In this document: one piece after another, positions 9,619-20,029 of the stretch
Layout: each line of letters opens with the position of its first letter
Position numbering within the stretch: the stretch's first letter is position 1
Assembly (NCBI GenBank): GCA_031316115.1
Contig: JALDRC010000003.1
Location: forward strand, 1-64,000
DNA length: 64,000 nucleotides
Origin: Nitrososphaeraceae archaeon
Lineage (GTDB): Archaea; Thermoproteota; Nitrososphaeria; Nitrososphaerales; Nitrososphaeraceae
Direction: 5' to 3'
The notes under the pieces: model-generated
Seen by the model: only the letters and a program-made list of their open reading frames with translations
The model's database searches: none
Told to the model about the DNA's origin: nothing
Made by a program: the position numbers and the translations under genes

Positions 9619-10377
9619 GTTTTAATCGCACTATAATAGGATTGAAAGGATTGTGGCAGTGACTTAGTATTTTATCAGGCTTGTGTTTTAATCGCACTAT
9701 AATAGGATTGAAAGCAAACAGAAAATAATTCAATGTATGACAGAGATTCTGTTTTAATCGCACTATGATAGGATTGAAAGTACCTTGTCAGCGATACGCC
9801 CAACTCCCGCAGTCGAGTTTTAAGCGAGCTATTGTAGGATTGAAATACTGGAGCGGGAGAATATGTTAAACAACCGCAATTATTTTGAATCGAACTATTA
9901 TAGGATTGAAATCTTGCAGAATCACCACATAGGAGAACATTAACATCGTTTTAATCGAACTATTATAGGATTGAAATACGGCTTCAATACCAGCAGCTAT
10001 AATACCAACAGAACCGGTTTTAATCGAACTATATTAGGATTGAAAGGATCAAGCCCAACAAATATGTTAAATAGCAATGGAAGTTTTAATCGAACTATTA
10101 TAGGATTGAAAGGTTACAGTAGTCTACAGATTAGAAGGAAACAACACAAGTTTTAATCGAACTATTATAGGATTGAAAGAAGACAGTTCAGGGTCAATAC
10201 ACTGGCTTTAATATAGTTTTAATCGAACTACTATAGGATTGAAATTCTACTGCATTGAATTTCTCACCTGCCAGTTCTACTTGTTTTAATCGTACTATTA
10301 TAGGATTGAAAGACAAAAAGCCCTCCTTGAAGGCCTATTTTTCCCATAGTTTTAATCGTACTATTATAGGATTGAAA
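9619..10377 (+). CRISPR. CRISPR array, 12 repeats and 11 spacers, no cas genes
   Basis: Twelve 29-bp repeats start at 9619, 9685, 9751, 9817, 9883, 9948, 10017, 10083, 10150, 10216, 10283 and 10349. The consensus begins GTTTTAATCG and ends AGGATTGAAA. The 3' ATTGAAA end is usual for type I and III archaeal repeats and sets the crRNA strand as +. Spacers are 36-40 bp and all different. The repeats drift along the array: CGCACTAT in the first three, CGAACTAT in the middle, CGTACTAT in the last two, with repeats 4 and 5 most altered. A transposase fragment occupies the leader position. No cas gene is present in this window. Confidence 0.95.
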
Positions 10378-10400
10378 TGTAACTTCCAAAAAGTAATATT

Positions 10401-10667
10401 CTATTTCATTTCTAAATCTATTTTTTTTATTGTTATCGTCTGATCAGGATTAACTCTTATTGTTAATATATCATCAAGATGATTTTTTAGTTGACGTACA
10501 AGATCATAAGGTAAATTAATATGTAAACTCGTATTATCTTTGGTGATCTTACGGACAAATATTTTATCTCTTATTATTTTATCTATTTTAATACTTAATG
10601 GAGCCTCTTTTAAAAATATATGGCTAAAACTGTTAATGAGAGGTAGACTTTTTAATCTATAAACACT
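10401..10667 (-). CDS. AbrB/SpoVT-like small DNA-binding protein, possibly partial
   Basis: The minus-strand frame between 10667 and 10401 reads IKIDKIIRDKIFVRKITKD, then SLHINLPYDLVRQLKNHL and ILTIRVNPDQTITIKK. The alternation of short strands with LPxxLVRxL resembles swapped-hairpin AbrB-like antitoxin or regulator domains. There is no ATG, GTG or TTG at a sensible place, so the gene may have lost its start. It lies just beyond the last CRISPR repeat, in the opposite direction. Confidence 0.4.
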   Translation of the reverse strand, partial: SVYRLKSLPLINSFSHIFLKEAPLSIKIDKIIRDKIFVRKITKDNTSLHINLPYDLVRQLKNHLDDILTIRVNPDQTITIKKIDLEMK

Positions 10668-11023
10668 TCAAATAATTATATGTGTACAATATATAGTTAT
10701 TAATATATGAATATTAAACTTATCTCCAGAATTCTCAATTTATTCATTTACATTATTAAACATTCCAGATATTATAATCATTATTTCACTAATTATCTTA
10801 TCATTCGTCGTAAGAAATGTAACTCGATGAACTTTGTTAACTCAATTTTAATTGTAAAACTAGAATTTGTTCTTATGCAAATTTCTTTCATTATCTTTCA
10901 AAAAAGGTTTAAAGACATTCAATTGCTTGTTAATTGTTATCTCTTTATTCTGGATTATTCTATATAGATTGTCTGTCTCAGGATAGTAAAAGCTTAAAAA
11001 TTTGATATTCTATAATCTAGTTA
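10668..11023. other. AT-rich gap
   Basis: One open frame (10707-10967) has an amino acid mix rich in Ile, Asn, Tyr and Phe that follows base composition, and no recognisable motif. No feature is supported here. Confidence 0.4.
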
Positions 11024-11356
11024 TTGAGAAAAGCCTTACTAACTAATACTGAAATAAAATGGTTAACCGGTACGAAGACAATTTCTAATGGCTATAAAAG
11101 AAAAATTAAAACAAATATCAAAGATAAATTACAAATCTTTAATGAAATAGAACTTCCTTTATTAGTTCAGAGAGGATTATTACCAATAAAAGATGTTACA
11201 GCATTTGGTAACGCTGTTACTGTATTTAGTAACACCGATAATCTCTCAACACATTCCCACCATACTAATAATGAAATTCATGCTCAAAATCATAGCCTTG
11301 AGCGGGATTTGGACCCGCGACCTTTTCCTTACCAAGGAAACGCTCTTCCAGGCTGA
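11024..11356 (+). pseudogene. Probable N-terminal integrase half (IntN) reading into the tRNA core
   Basis: TTG start, then LLTNTEIKWLTGTKTISNGY, the segment NIKDKLQIFNEIELPLL, and on through the tRNA core as RDLDPRPFPYQ to a stop inside the tRNA. The first part resembles the small protein seen upstream of thaumarchaeal integrases whose coding frame crosses an antisense tRNA sequence. Its direction matches the IntC half at 2616, and joining the two at the shared core would rebuild an attP inside int. Frames do not join perfectly now because IntC is decayed. The overlap with the tRNA is antisense. Confidence 0.5.
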
Positions 11357-11367
11357 GCTACCAAGGC
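11294..11367 (-). tRNA. tRNA-Thr(GGT)
   Basis: 74 nt, no intron. Acceptor GCCTTGG pairs with TCAAGGC with one G-U, discriminator U as in archaeal tRNA-Thr. D stem GCTC/GAGC, anticodon stem TTTCC/GGAAA around loop TTGGTAA (anticodon GGT), T stem GCGGG/CCCGC around TCCAAAT. CCA is not encoded. It reads ACC and ACU codons. It forms the right boundary of the integrated element; its 3' half was probably supplied by the element. Confidence 0.95.
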
Positions 11368-11972
11368 AAATGAGTTGTAGAGGGTATTACTACAGTAATT
11401 CAGAATCTAACTTGGATAATATAAATGAAAAATTGAATAATAATATAAATAGACTAAGCAATCTAATTCTCTATCTAATTTGGTATAATTTTATATTGAA
11501 TTACTATAGAATACTAGTGTCGTTGGTTTGAACTCTGACATGTATGAATCATAGGTAAATCTTTGGATTTATAATTTGATGTGGCTTACTGTAGTAGATA
11601 GTTAAAAAGATAAAATTACTATAATAATTTACAAACTGTGATATTTTTTCAAAATAGCGTGAAATATTTCTAAAGATATTTCTTTTTAATATATGGTGAT
11701 TTGGATTTTACCTAAACCATCATATACCCAAATTTACCAACTAACCTGATTCTCTTTATTATAATATAATAATGATTCAAATTTTTCATCAATAAATACC
11801 TATCAAACAAGAAATAGATTTAAAAACCTTCTATTATTGCTAATATATCTATTATATGAGGATATTACGACAGATGGCATGATCATCATAAATGTATATA
11901 GAATATATCTAAAATTTCAGATACATTGATTTGACCATAAGATTACTACTAATTCTAATGATTTATGTTTCA
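11368..11972. other. Non-coding gap
   Basis: About 600 bp upstream of the tRNA and downstream of the broken phosphoesterase. No coding frame, repeat or structured RNA is recognised. Confidence 0.5.
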
Positions 11973-12992
11973 TTAAGTAAATGTATCTAGAATCTCTCCT
12001 TTATTAGTATGGAATTCTCCTACAAGTTTCTTACCGTTATTATCTGATTTAACATTTAAGAAACCATATTCACTTTCCTGAATTACATAATAATCAGGAT
12101 TTTCTTTCACTTTATCTAGTTTGTCCCCATCTGTTCCAACAGTTAAAAATATGATTCCATCAGTTGGGGGGGGGGTATTCTGACTTATTTTTTGTTGCAA
12201 TTATAGGTTCGATATCTTTCTTATCTTTCTTCAATTCTTTGTCGTTAAATAATATAGGATATGTTCTTTCATAATATTGGTTATGGCTTGAAATTACCAA
12301 GTCTACATTATTTTGTTGAAAAAGTTTATGATATATTTCCCTGAGCTCTTTTGCGAGATCTTTGTCTTAATTTGTTGAATAGAGAGGTTTGTGGTTATGA
12401 ACAATTATCCAATCTATATTTTTATTTTTAGAAGCATCTTCTAAATCATTTTTAATAAAGGAATATTGTTTGCTTCCCTCTTCATATTGGTGTTCAGTGG
12501 ACAGACTTATGAAATGAATATTGTTAAAGTCATGTGAATAATAAGGACTTTTCAAATTATGATATTCTGTAATCTCTTTATAAATTCTAGAATATTCTGC
12601 ATCGTGATTTCCAATTGCTATGCGCATTTTGTCTTTAATTGGTTTAGATATTTTTTTCCAACAATCTGCAGACTTTGCATTTTTTACGTGATCTCCTGTC
12701 GTAATTATTATTTCTGGATTAATTGCAAGAATCTGTTTAATAGTTTTTTCAGTTTCTTTATTACAATAGTAATCCCCAACAGCAATAAAGTTATATTTCC
12801 CAAAACCAAGGGTTGCATTCTGTTCTATCAGTTTTTCCTGCTCTTTTTTATCAGAACTATTGTTTGATACTGCAAATACTCTATCAATTTCTGTACCGGA
12901 TATGCTAAAAAAATATAATAAAGCGATAAAACTAGAAATACAGGTATAAATGAAAGTGACATTTGATGTATTTTAATTTTATCACACATCAT
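11973..12992 (-). pseudogene. Secreted metallophosphoesterase, disrupted at homopolymers
   Basis: Calcineurin-like phosphoesterase read in pieces on the minus strand. The N-terminal signal-anchor frame (ATG at 12992) shifts at a 7-T run near 12905-12912 into FAVSNNSSDKKEQ, then GKYNFIAVGDYYCNKE, ITTGDHVKNA and the metal site AIGNHDAEYSR. VHNHKPLYST follows, with a TAA at 12367-12369, then VDLVISSHNQYYERTYP and, after a 10-C run (12166-12175), TDGIIFLTVGTDGDK to the end. The DxH, GDH, GNHD, VHNH and SHNQ pattern is that of purple-acid-phosphatase-like enzymes. With nine Cs the last join would be in frame. It is a pseudogene unless the tracts are sequencing errors. Confidence 0.75.
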
Positions 12993-13639
12993 TTTAATTC
13001 TCCATTCTTTTGGATATCTAATTTATATGTTGAAATAATTAAATAAAGGTAATTATACTTTTTAAAGTATTTACTTACGCTAAGATTCATTATTGGAAAA
13101 AGAAATAGAAAATTTGAGAACATAACATGTAAACTACAATGTTATTTTATCCTTTTGTAAAATTTTTTTATCTTCCATCTCATATAATAACAAAACTCAG
13201 CTAAAATTTTAGTATAAATTAAACCATCTTGTCTTATACTCTCATTTCGATTTTAGGATATTATAAAAATCATAATTGATAATACCAATATTATTTCAAT
13301 ATTTGAATTTGCTAATTAATTATTATTAATCCTAAATTTACAGATACATTTCTAACAAAGTGTAACTATGTTACTTATCGGGAGGGATTTTCGAATAATT
13401 TGTGTTAATTGCTTCTGTTATACTTAAAAGATGGTAATTGTATCACATTGTAACAATTGCTTTTCTTTCTGTTATTATTTGAATGTGAGTTTGTATTTAT
13501 GGCTACTATTTTTGGATTAAAAAACCAAAAGTCAGAGTCTATTTTTAAAATCGATTTAAAATCTCGATATGAAAATCCAATATCACAATTTAACTTATTG
13601 AAGAAATAAGGAAATTTACCAAGATAAAGAATTGTTCCA
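12993..13639. other. Intergenic region with one small ORF
   Basis: A 36-codon ORF on + (13499-13609, beginning MATIFGLKNQKSES) is the only frame worth noting; there is no family match and it may be chance. Otherwise AT-rich, serving as the upstream region of the minus-strand phosphoesterase. Confidence 0.3.
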
Positions 13640-14815
13640 TTACAATCCCTTTGCTAATGCATGAATCTGATAGGATGGGGGGATTATCTCCCTTACTTGA
13701 ACATCATAAATATAAAACTTAAAGTCATCAGCTTTGAGTATTACCATAGGAGATCCCCATGTAATTGCTTCTCCATCTAATTCAGCACCACAAACTTTCA
13801 TATTTTCCCCCCAATCTCCATTATCGATTTTTTCATGGACCTTTTTGTAAGGTCCTTTGCCTTGGTTTTCTGTATCTACCCAGGATTCAAGTTTTACCGC
13901 TGTATTATTCAAGTTATATACAATCCCTTTAAATCCTATTATTTTATCATAGAGGTTCCCTAAAGTTACATTAGGATTGTTTCTATCCGTTTCATAATCT
14001 GCATGAAACTTTTCTTTTTTCATTTGTAGATGACCTTTATTGGAGATGTTATTATGATAACTCGATCCGCCACAATAAAATAGAGAGTCATCAAAGGTTT
14101 CCTTATAACTCTGGCTATGCGATATAGACCTGGTTACTAAAGAAATATCATGTTCCTCCCCGTCAAAACGTGAAGAATTAAGTAATTTAAAAATCACAGT
14201 AAATTCAACATTTTTCCAATCACTCGGTTTATACCAGTAACCTAAATTTCTTAAATCCGAAAAATTCCAGCTCTGAACAATACTTTCATTACTATTTTTT
14301 TTCAATATTAGATTTTTATCCAGTATTCCTGAATCTGGAGTAAATATATCTATTCTAACAGTACCATATTCTACATTCCAACTTCCATCTTTATTTTCAT
14401 GTGTAAAAATATTATCATTTTTTTCTTCATCTACCTGAAATTTATCATTGGGATTAGATGAATCCAATCTATACATTTGACCTTGAGGAGCCGTTGGATA
14501 TATTTGAGGAAGTTTAAGATCTTCATGCTCTGTATAATTCCTACTTTTTGCAACCAAATTATAAAAATTATTTTCGGGCAAATCATTGTTAGATTTGTTA
14601 TCATCTTTTTCTCCATACCCATCATTAGAAGTATCATGATATTTGTTATCCTTGTTTTGGTTACAATTTGAATCCTCAACATCGATATCAAGACAGATTT
14701 CATTAATATAGTTATTTACTAGATAATTATTACTATTATCTTGAGCATTTGCAAATGAAAATATTAGTTCTATATCGTTATTATAAACTATAATAGTCAA
14801 TAAAACTATAAACAA
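13640..14815 (-). CDS. Secreted beta-sandwich protein, paralogue of 48129
   Basis: 391 residues. Hydrophobic N-terminus (LLTIIVYNNDIELIFSFANA) as a signal peptide, then an Asn/Asp-rich spacer. The conserved domain (about residues 105-385) shares QMYRLDSSNPND, WNFSDLRNLGYWYKPSDWKN, EHDISLVTRS, YCGGSSYHNN, a GHLQMKKEKFHADY segment, TENQGKGPYKKVHE and KVCGAELDGEAITWGSP with the protein at 48129. The pattern of Trp, Gly and short strands fits a concanavalin-like sandwich, perhaps binding or cutting polysaccharide, but no catalytic motif is certain. Role in the cell envelope or exopolymer is inferred. Confidence 0.7.
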   Translation of the reverse strand: MFIVLLTIIVYNNDIELIFSFANAQDNSNNYLVNNYINEICLDIDVEDSNCNQNKDNKYHDTSNDGYGEKDDNKSNNDLPENNFYNLVAKSRNYTEHEDLKLPQIYPTAPQGQMYRLDSSNPNDKFQVDEEKNDNIFTHENKDGSWNVEYGTVRIDIFTPDSGILDKNLILKKNSNESIVQSWNFSDLRNLGYWYKPSDWKNVEFTVIFKLLNSSRFDGEEHDISLVTRSISHSQSYKETFDDSLFYCGGSSYHNNISNKGHLQMKKEKFHADYETDRNNPNVTLGNLYDKIIGFKGIVYNLNNTAVKLESWVDTENQGKGPYKKVHEKIDNGDWGENMKVCGAELDGEAITWGSPMVILKADDFKFYIYDVQVREIIPPSYQIHALAKGL

Positions 14816-15203
14816 GACAAATAATAAAAATAACGTTATATCTCCCTTTCACAAACGAGAATTAGGAGTATTTATTACTTGTTAAAAATTTTTAGTAGAA
14901 AGTTTGTTATTACTTTTTATCTGTTAAAATTATACTTAAAAATGTATTATCAAATCGACTTCTAAAATACAAGAAAAATATCTAAAAATCATAATAGAAC
15001 ATAATAAAAATTTTATCTTTGTAAACGGTAATGAGATATTCTTTTTTATTTTGAATCTTTTAATATTTCAACATATATGATACTTCAAATGATTTTATAA
15101 TATCTATTATGTATATCTGACTATTAAAATATACAAATAATAATTTCAAAATGTAATTCTATGCTTAAACTTATATTACAAATTAATAAATTAGAAATAA
15201 ATA

Positions 15204-16685
15204 TTGCCTAAAAGTCCTAAATTTGGGGAAATTACTACTGGAAATAAAATAAACATTTTAATCGACGGTTATGAAACCTTTAATCTTATTTTTAAAAAAA
15301 TTGCTGGAGCTAATTCAAGTATTTATTTCGCCTTGTATGACATGGATCCTAGTATAACTTTTGAAAGAAAGTCTCCACTTTTAGTCAAAAAAGAAAATGT
15401 AAAATCAAATGGTAATAAAAGTTCAAATCCAAAAATAATTCCTACACTCCAAGATCTTTTGATTGATAAAGCAAGGGCTGGACTAGAGATCAAAATTATT
15501 GTATGGGAACCTAATAAAGGTATTAAATTATTACCAAACAAAAATAAGAAAGGTTTGGAACCAAGAAATATAAAATTAAATGAATTAAATAAGCTTACTA
15601 AAAAAAATAAACTTAAAAATATCCAGATTATTTACGATAGCAGCGGACCAACACTCATTTCTGGTCATCATGAGAAATTGATACTAATCGATAAAAAAAT
15701 AGCTTTCTGTGGTGGAGTCGATCTTACTTTTGGAAAATGGGATACAAGTGAACATACTTTTTCTAATCCATTAAGGGACACAGTTCAAGATGAACCTTGG
15801 CATGATGTCCATTTGATGGTTGAAGGACCAATTTTAAGAGATTTTATTTATCATTTCCACCAAAGATTATATTATGCTATTTCTGAAGATAAGAAACAGA
15901 CCAGGAAAAAAATAAAAATTCCAATCCTTAATACAAAGAGATTAGGTCCATATCAATGCTATGCATCGAGAACATGGAAAGGCTTTGATAATTCAAAGGG
16001 AATTTTTGAAAACTATAAAAATTTGATAAGTAATGCTAAAAAGAATATTTATATTGAAAATCAATTCAGTTTTCAAGATAAAAGCATAACAAACATTTTA
16101 ATTAATTGTCTAAAAGAAAATAAAAAACTAAAAGTGATCATATTAACTCCCCTCAATCCAAATCTACCAGGAATGATTAGAAGTATAATTTCTCATATGA
16201 GTATAAATGATATCAATAAAAATTTAAAGAGAATAAGAGATACAGATCCCAACAGAGTGGGAATTTTTTCTCTTATTTCTCAGAACAAAAATAAATTGAA
16301 TGCAATCAAACAAATTTATGTCCATTCTAAACTTATGATTGTAGATGATAAATATATCACAATCGGGTCTGCAAATTTAGACAAAAATGGATTTAGAGAT
16401 TCAACTGAATTCAATATATCCATAATATCTTCTCCCTTAGCAAAACAATTTCGTATGAAATTATGGAAAGAACATTTAGGACTTGATATAAGCTTACAAT
16501 CTGAAAAAGGACAGAACTTTGATGAAGGTTTCAAACTCTGGAAACAGACAGCTTATTCAAATGGAATAAATCTAAAAAACAACAGTAAAATCAAGGGATT
16601 TGTTTATTATTATAATTATGAAGAAATGGGTTTACCAAAACCATATCTAGATGCCATAGGAGTAAATAAATTTGTTATTTATTGA
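15204..16685 (+). CDS. Phospholipase D superfamily protein
   Basis: 493 residues, TTG start. Both HKD motifs are complete: H156-x-K158-x4-D163 (GHHEKLILID) and H374-x-K376-x4-D381 (VHSKLMIVDD), the second followed by GSANLDKNG and the FRDSTEFN segment. No signal peptide, so it is probably cytosolic or membrane-peripheral. Members hydrolyse or transfer phosphodiester groups of phospholipids or nucleic acids; the spacing and length match bacterial and archaeal PLD-like phospholipases more than cardiolipin synthases, which have membrane helices. It stands alone. Confidence 0.9.
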   Translation: MPKSPKFGEITTGNKINILIDGYETFNLIFKKIAGANSSIYFALYDMDPSITFERKSPLLVKKENVKSNGNKSSNPKIIPTLQDLLIDKARAGLEIKIIVWEPNKGIKLLPNKNKKGLEPRNIKLNELNKLTKKNKLKNIQIIYDSSGPTLISGHHEKLILIDKKIAFCGGVDLTFGKWDTSEHTFSNPLRDTVQDEPWHDVHLMVEGPILRDFIYHFHQRLYYAISEDKKQTRKKIKIPILNTKRLGPYQCYASRTWKGFDNSKGIFENYKNLISNAKKNIYIENQFSFQDKSITNILINCLKENKKLKVIILTPLNPNLPGMIRSIISHMSINDINKNLKRIRDTDPNRVGIFSLISQNKNKLNAIKQIYVHSKLMIVDDKYITIGSANLDKNGFRDSTEFNISIISSPLAKQFRMKLWKEHLGLDISLQSEKGQNFDEGFKLWKQTAYSNGINLKNNSKIKGFVYYYNYEEMGLPKPYLDAIGVNKFVIY

Positions 16686-17239
16686 ACTAATTTGGTTTTG
16701 AAAAATATGGAGTGAAAGTTGAATACTTGTGGTATGTCTTAAAAATTAAGCAAAACTATTTGGAATTGATAATTCATTTAAAATTAAGTTAGTATTCTGA
16801 GTAAAATTTTAGAAGATGTTGTCTATTTGTGATTGGTCTATTGGTTGATTTTTTATTTACCTCTGATTTATCTATATATTTACTTTTTTTATTCAAATAA
16901 TAATAGATCTATTAGATTTTTTTTAACAGCATCTTTCTAGTCATTTTTACTTTGAAAAGCAGATAATAACAAATTATTGATTCTTGTACGTAGGCAGAAT
17001 TATTTCAAAGGAGAGGAGTTTTTCAAGATAATTAATCAAAATACATGGTTTAGCGATATTTTTACAAAAATAACATCTTTTTTATCATTTTTAGTAATCT
17101 CTAGAACTATTTGTTAAATAAAATCTATAAAATGTAAAAAGAAAAAATATTCGTGAAAAATTTTCCGAAAATTTATCTATATATAGTATTAAGACCTTCA
17201 TAATATGGGGGGAAGAGTAAGATTTATAACATCAAATTT
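16686..17239. other. Intergenic region
   Basis: No coding frame or repeat is recognised. A GGGGGGAAG purine run lies just upstream of the next gene (17207-17216). Confidence 0.45.
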
Positions 17240-17605
17240 TTGGCTTTATTCTTATTTGGTTGTTTAATTGTCCTCTCTTTGTACTTGATTTCTTCAAATT
17301 TCGCAGTAAAAGCCCAACAACCTCATACATTGTTTTCAGATTTACCAGAAAATTTAATAGCTTTTTTCATTAATGACCAGTCGACTTTAGCAAATAGCAC
17401 TCATACAGTGTATCAAAATTCCTTCGATAAACAAACCAACAATGAAGAATCAATGGGAGTAGAAGTATTAGAGGATCTTCCACGAGGTAGTACACGCATA
17501 GAAGACAATGATAATTTAAGTGAAACTGACATATTGATTACAGATAACCAATTAGAATATATTCAGAAAATAGTAGACAACAGCCGAATAGTTAGAGGAA
17601 CATGA
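17240..17605 (+). CDS. Small secreted protein of unknown function
   Basis: 121 residues from a TTG start; a non-standard start at the ATT at 17222 is possible. Signal peptide (ALFLFGCLIVLSLYLISSNF, cleavage near VKA). The mature part is polar and acidic (VEVLEDLPRGSTRIEDND, ETDILITDNQLEYIQ) without Cys pairs or known domains. No paralogue in the window. Confidence 0.5.
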   Translation: MALFLFGCLIVLSLYLISSNFAVKAQQPHTLFSDLPENLIAFFINDQSTLANSTHTVYQNSFDKQTNNEESMGVEVLEDLPRGSTRIEDNDNLSETDILITDNQLEYIQKIVDNSRIVRGT

Positions 17606-17716
17606 TATTTCTTTTATGGCAACAATAATGCCTAATAACTTTTAAGTAATTTTTTCGATTTTCTTATTAGATTTGATGACCTTACCACATAAGGATCTCC
17701 GAGTTCTAGTTACATT

Positions 17717-18653
17717 CTATCCATGACTCTTTTCTATAGGAAAAATATAGTTACATGGCTGTGTAGAAACCATCACCATAACAACAACCAACTTCAGCAT
17801 TCTGTGAGTATTGTATGCGATACACATAAATGCCAATTCTCTGTTCTGCATTCTTACAAGTGTAGATGAGATATGTTCTCCAAACAGTCTTTTTATGACA
17901 GATACAATAGTCTCATCCTTGTTTCTTTGATTGTATAGAATCTTGTTGTACCCATGTTTCATCTTCTTTCTATATTTACCACGAGTTTTCCATACTGGTA
18001 CTTGTTCATATCTAGGAGGGATGATACTCAATCCATGGAGTTTCTCTCTTACAAGTACATGGTTATCTTCAATGTCATATGCTTTATCTGCAACAACTAT
18101 AGACAATTTTTTTTATTTTTGATATTTTTGTTATCATTTCATTAAAATCTACATTATCATGTCTTGTTGGAGCTCGTCTTATCTTTATATTGCAGATTAC
18201 CTGTTTAAGAACATCTGCTCCAATTGATAGTTTAGCATATTTCTTACGTAGTTTTGCTCTACTGGTATAGTACTCGGATGCAAATGTTATTTTAAATCCT
18301 GTTGCATCTATGCGAGCAAATATGTGTCTCGTACCAGAGAAGAGGATAAATGAAGATATTATTCTGTCAAGCATCATCAGGTTGATTCTATCTGTAAATT
18401 TCTGTAGGGTTGTATAGTGTGGTATCTTGGATAGTTGTAGAAATAATCTTAGATAATATGCTTCAACAAGCCAATCTGTAAACATTCTATAACTCTTGCC
18501 TTCATACTGTCTTATTGTAACTAATACCATGTGTTGCCATACAGTATAGATGTGATTACTCTTTCTATGATGATATAGTGGAATTCTACAATGTTTTAAT
18601 ATACGAAATAACTGATCTGCCAATCTAACGTATTTAGATTGTTGTTTATTCAA
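17717..18653 (-). pseudogene. IS5-like DDE transposase, frameshifted
   Basis: The N-terminal frame (18653-18084) includes YTVWQHMVLVTIRQYEGKSY, SKIPHYTTLQKF and the first Asp in ARIDATGFK. The C-terminal frame (18106-17717) starts SIVVADKAYD (second Asp), then a KTRGKYRKKMK stretch, RNKDETIVSVIKRLFGE (Glu) and AYNTHR. The join falls in an 8-T run near 18110 on +. A one-base change restores the frame. No clear inverted repeats were found, so the ends are unknown. Confidence 0.75.
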
Positions 18654-18701
18654 TAATTAACTGTAGAATGTTGTTAGCTATGATGGTTTCTACAAAGCCA
18701 G

Positions 18702-18902
18702 TTACATCATTTTTTTAAATATCTGATTTACAAATAATTCACGGCTATTACATTCTGGACACTGAACGATATTCATAATATCTTTGAGTAATGTTGCAAT
18801 CCAAAAACATGAATTACAAAAAACAAATCTGCATAATTCCCTTTTATAAAACATGTTATTCGAATTAACCTTTTCAAATAATAATATTGATTTTTCATTC
18901 AT
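18702..18902 (-). CDS. Small zinc-ribbon protein
   Basis: 66 residues. Two Cys pairs (FCNSC and QCPEC) about 24 residues apart fit a small zinc ribbon. Starts ATG (MNEKSILLF). No fused domain. It lies next to the dead IS and may be a regulator or a mobile-element accessory. Family unknown. Confidence 0.45.
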   Translation of the reverse strand: MNEKSILLFEKVNSNNMFYKRELCRFVFCNSCFWIATLLKDIMNIVQCPECNSRELFVNQIFKKMM

Positions 18903-20029
18903 ATTCTCTAAATACCATGATCATGTTAATTAAGACTGTTGATATAGTTCATATAGTAAGCGATAGATTATAAACTACTAACTATATACTAACTTGAAAA
19001 AAGCCGTTATTTTTTTAATAAATTATTACAAGAATTTTTCTTCCTGTGCTTATTGTTGAACTTACCACTAGAAATATGCCCGTACATATTTAATTATGAA
19101 TATTTAAAAATATTAAAAATATACTTAGTCGTTCTTAAAATAAATTTTATGTTTAGATCTTGGCTTTATTCACTTGGGTTACAATAAAATTTATGGATAG
19201 GAAAAACTTTCGTTTGCTAGAAAGCATTTAACAAAATTCGTATTCCAAACAAAATTTTATTTACTTTATGAAAAAGAGCCTATGGTGCGGATTTATCCTT
19301 TAATGCTTGCCTTGAACAAGATATCCAAAAAAAGGTATCCAACAGTTGTATGCGTGACATTTTAACTATCGAATAAATGATTGATTGTTCAAAGTAAAAG
19401 TTGAAACATCAATTCTAGGCAATCAATTATTCCAAGATATAGAGTAAGAAATATCTGATTTACATATTACAAAAATATTGGGAAATAGTCACAAGTGATT
19501 CAGAAATAATCCCAACCGATTCAGGTTAATAGGCTTAGAGGAGAGATTGCTCAATGAAGATTCCCTAAACTGTAATTGTAAACGAAAGGTGGGTAAAAAA
19601 TCCTTTTTATGTTTGTCAATATAATGTAATAACAATTAAAAATCCTCATTCAAATATTAATTAAAAGGAAATTCAACAAATTATGTATAGAAATAACGGT
19701 TTTGAAATTTCCAAGATAATTAAAAAAAATAATTATTACTCCTTGTTCAAATGTTATGTAATGCAATTGTTCACTTTGTTAAAATATGAACAAAATAACA
19801 AAAATCTACGGTAGAAGTTATGTCTTATGATAATTTTCAAATCTTATCTGTTTTTTAAATTAAATTTTTTACAAAAATACGTAACCACATTTGAAGTTTT
19901 ATAAATTGAAATTTTTTAGAATGGATATGGAGTATTATAGAATTTTATATAGCAGATCAATGACTATTAGGAAAATTGAGGAAAATATTAAAAGTTAAAA
20001 AGCAAGAAATTGTTTTCTAAATTTAACCT
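18903..20029. other. Long intergenic region
   Basis: About 1.1 kb with no credible frame on either strand and no recognised repeat. Some stretches (19270-19400) have higher GC than the surroundings, but no structured RNA could be identified by eye. Confidence 0.45.

Larger units (their letters stand above)
2498..11367. mobile_element. SSV-type integrated element in tRNA-Thr
   Basis: The right end is an intact tRNA-Thr(GGT) gene on the minus strand (11294-11367). The left end is a direct repeat of its 3' half in the same orientation (2498-2561). The shared core runs from the anticodon loop to the tRNA 3' end, the usual attachment core of archaeal tRNA-targeting integrases. An integrase C-terminal half reads inward from the left end (2616-3428), and a separate ORF at 11024 reads rightward into the tRNA core, as expected when attP lies inside the int gene. 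Cargo includes secreted proteins, a cupredoxin, an IS5-type element and a CRISPR array. The integrase is broken, so the element is probably immobile. The limits follow the repeats; the call as one element is an inference. Confidence 0.65.

Noticed and set aside
10707..10967. Protein-coding ORF on +
   Set aside because: Residue composition follows base composition (Ile, Asn, Tyr, Phe); no motif, promoter or paralogue.
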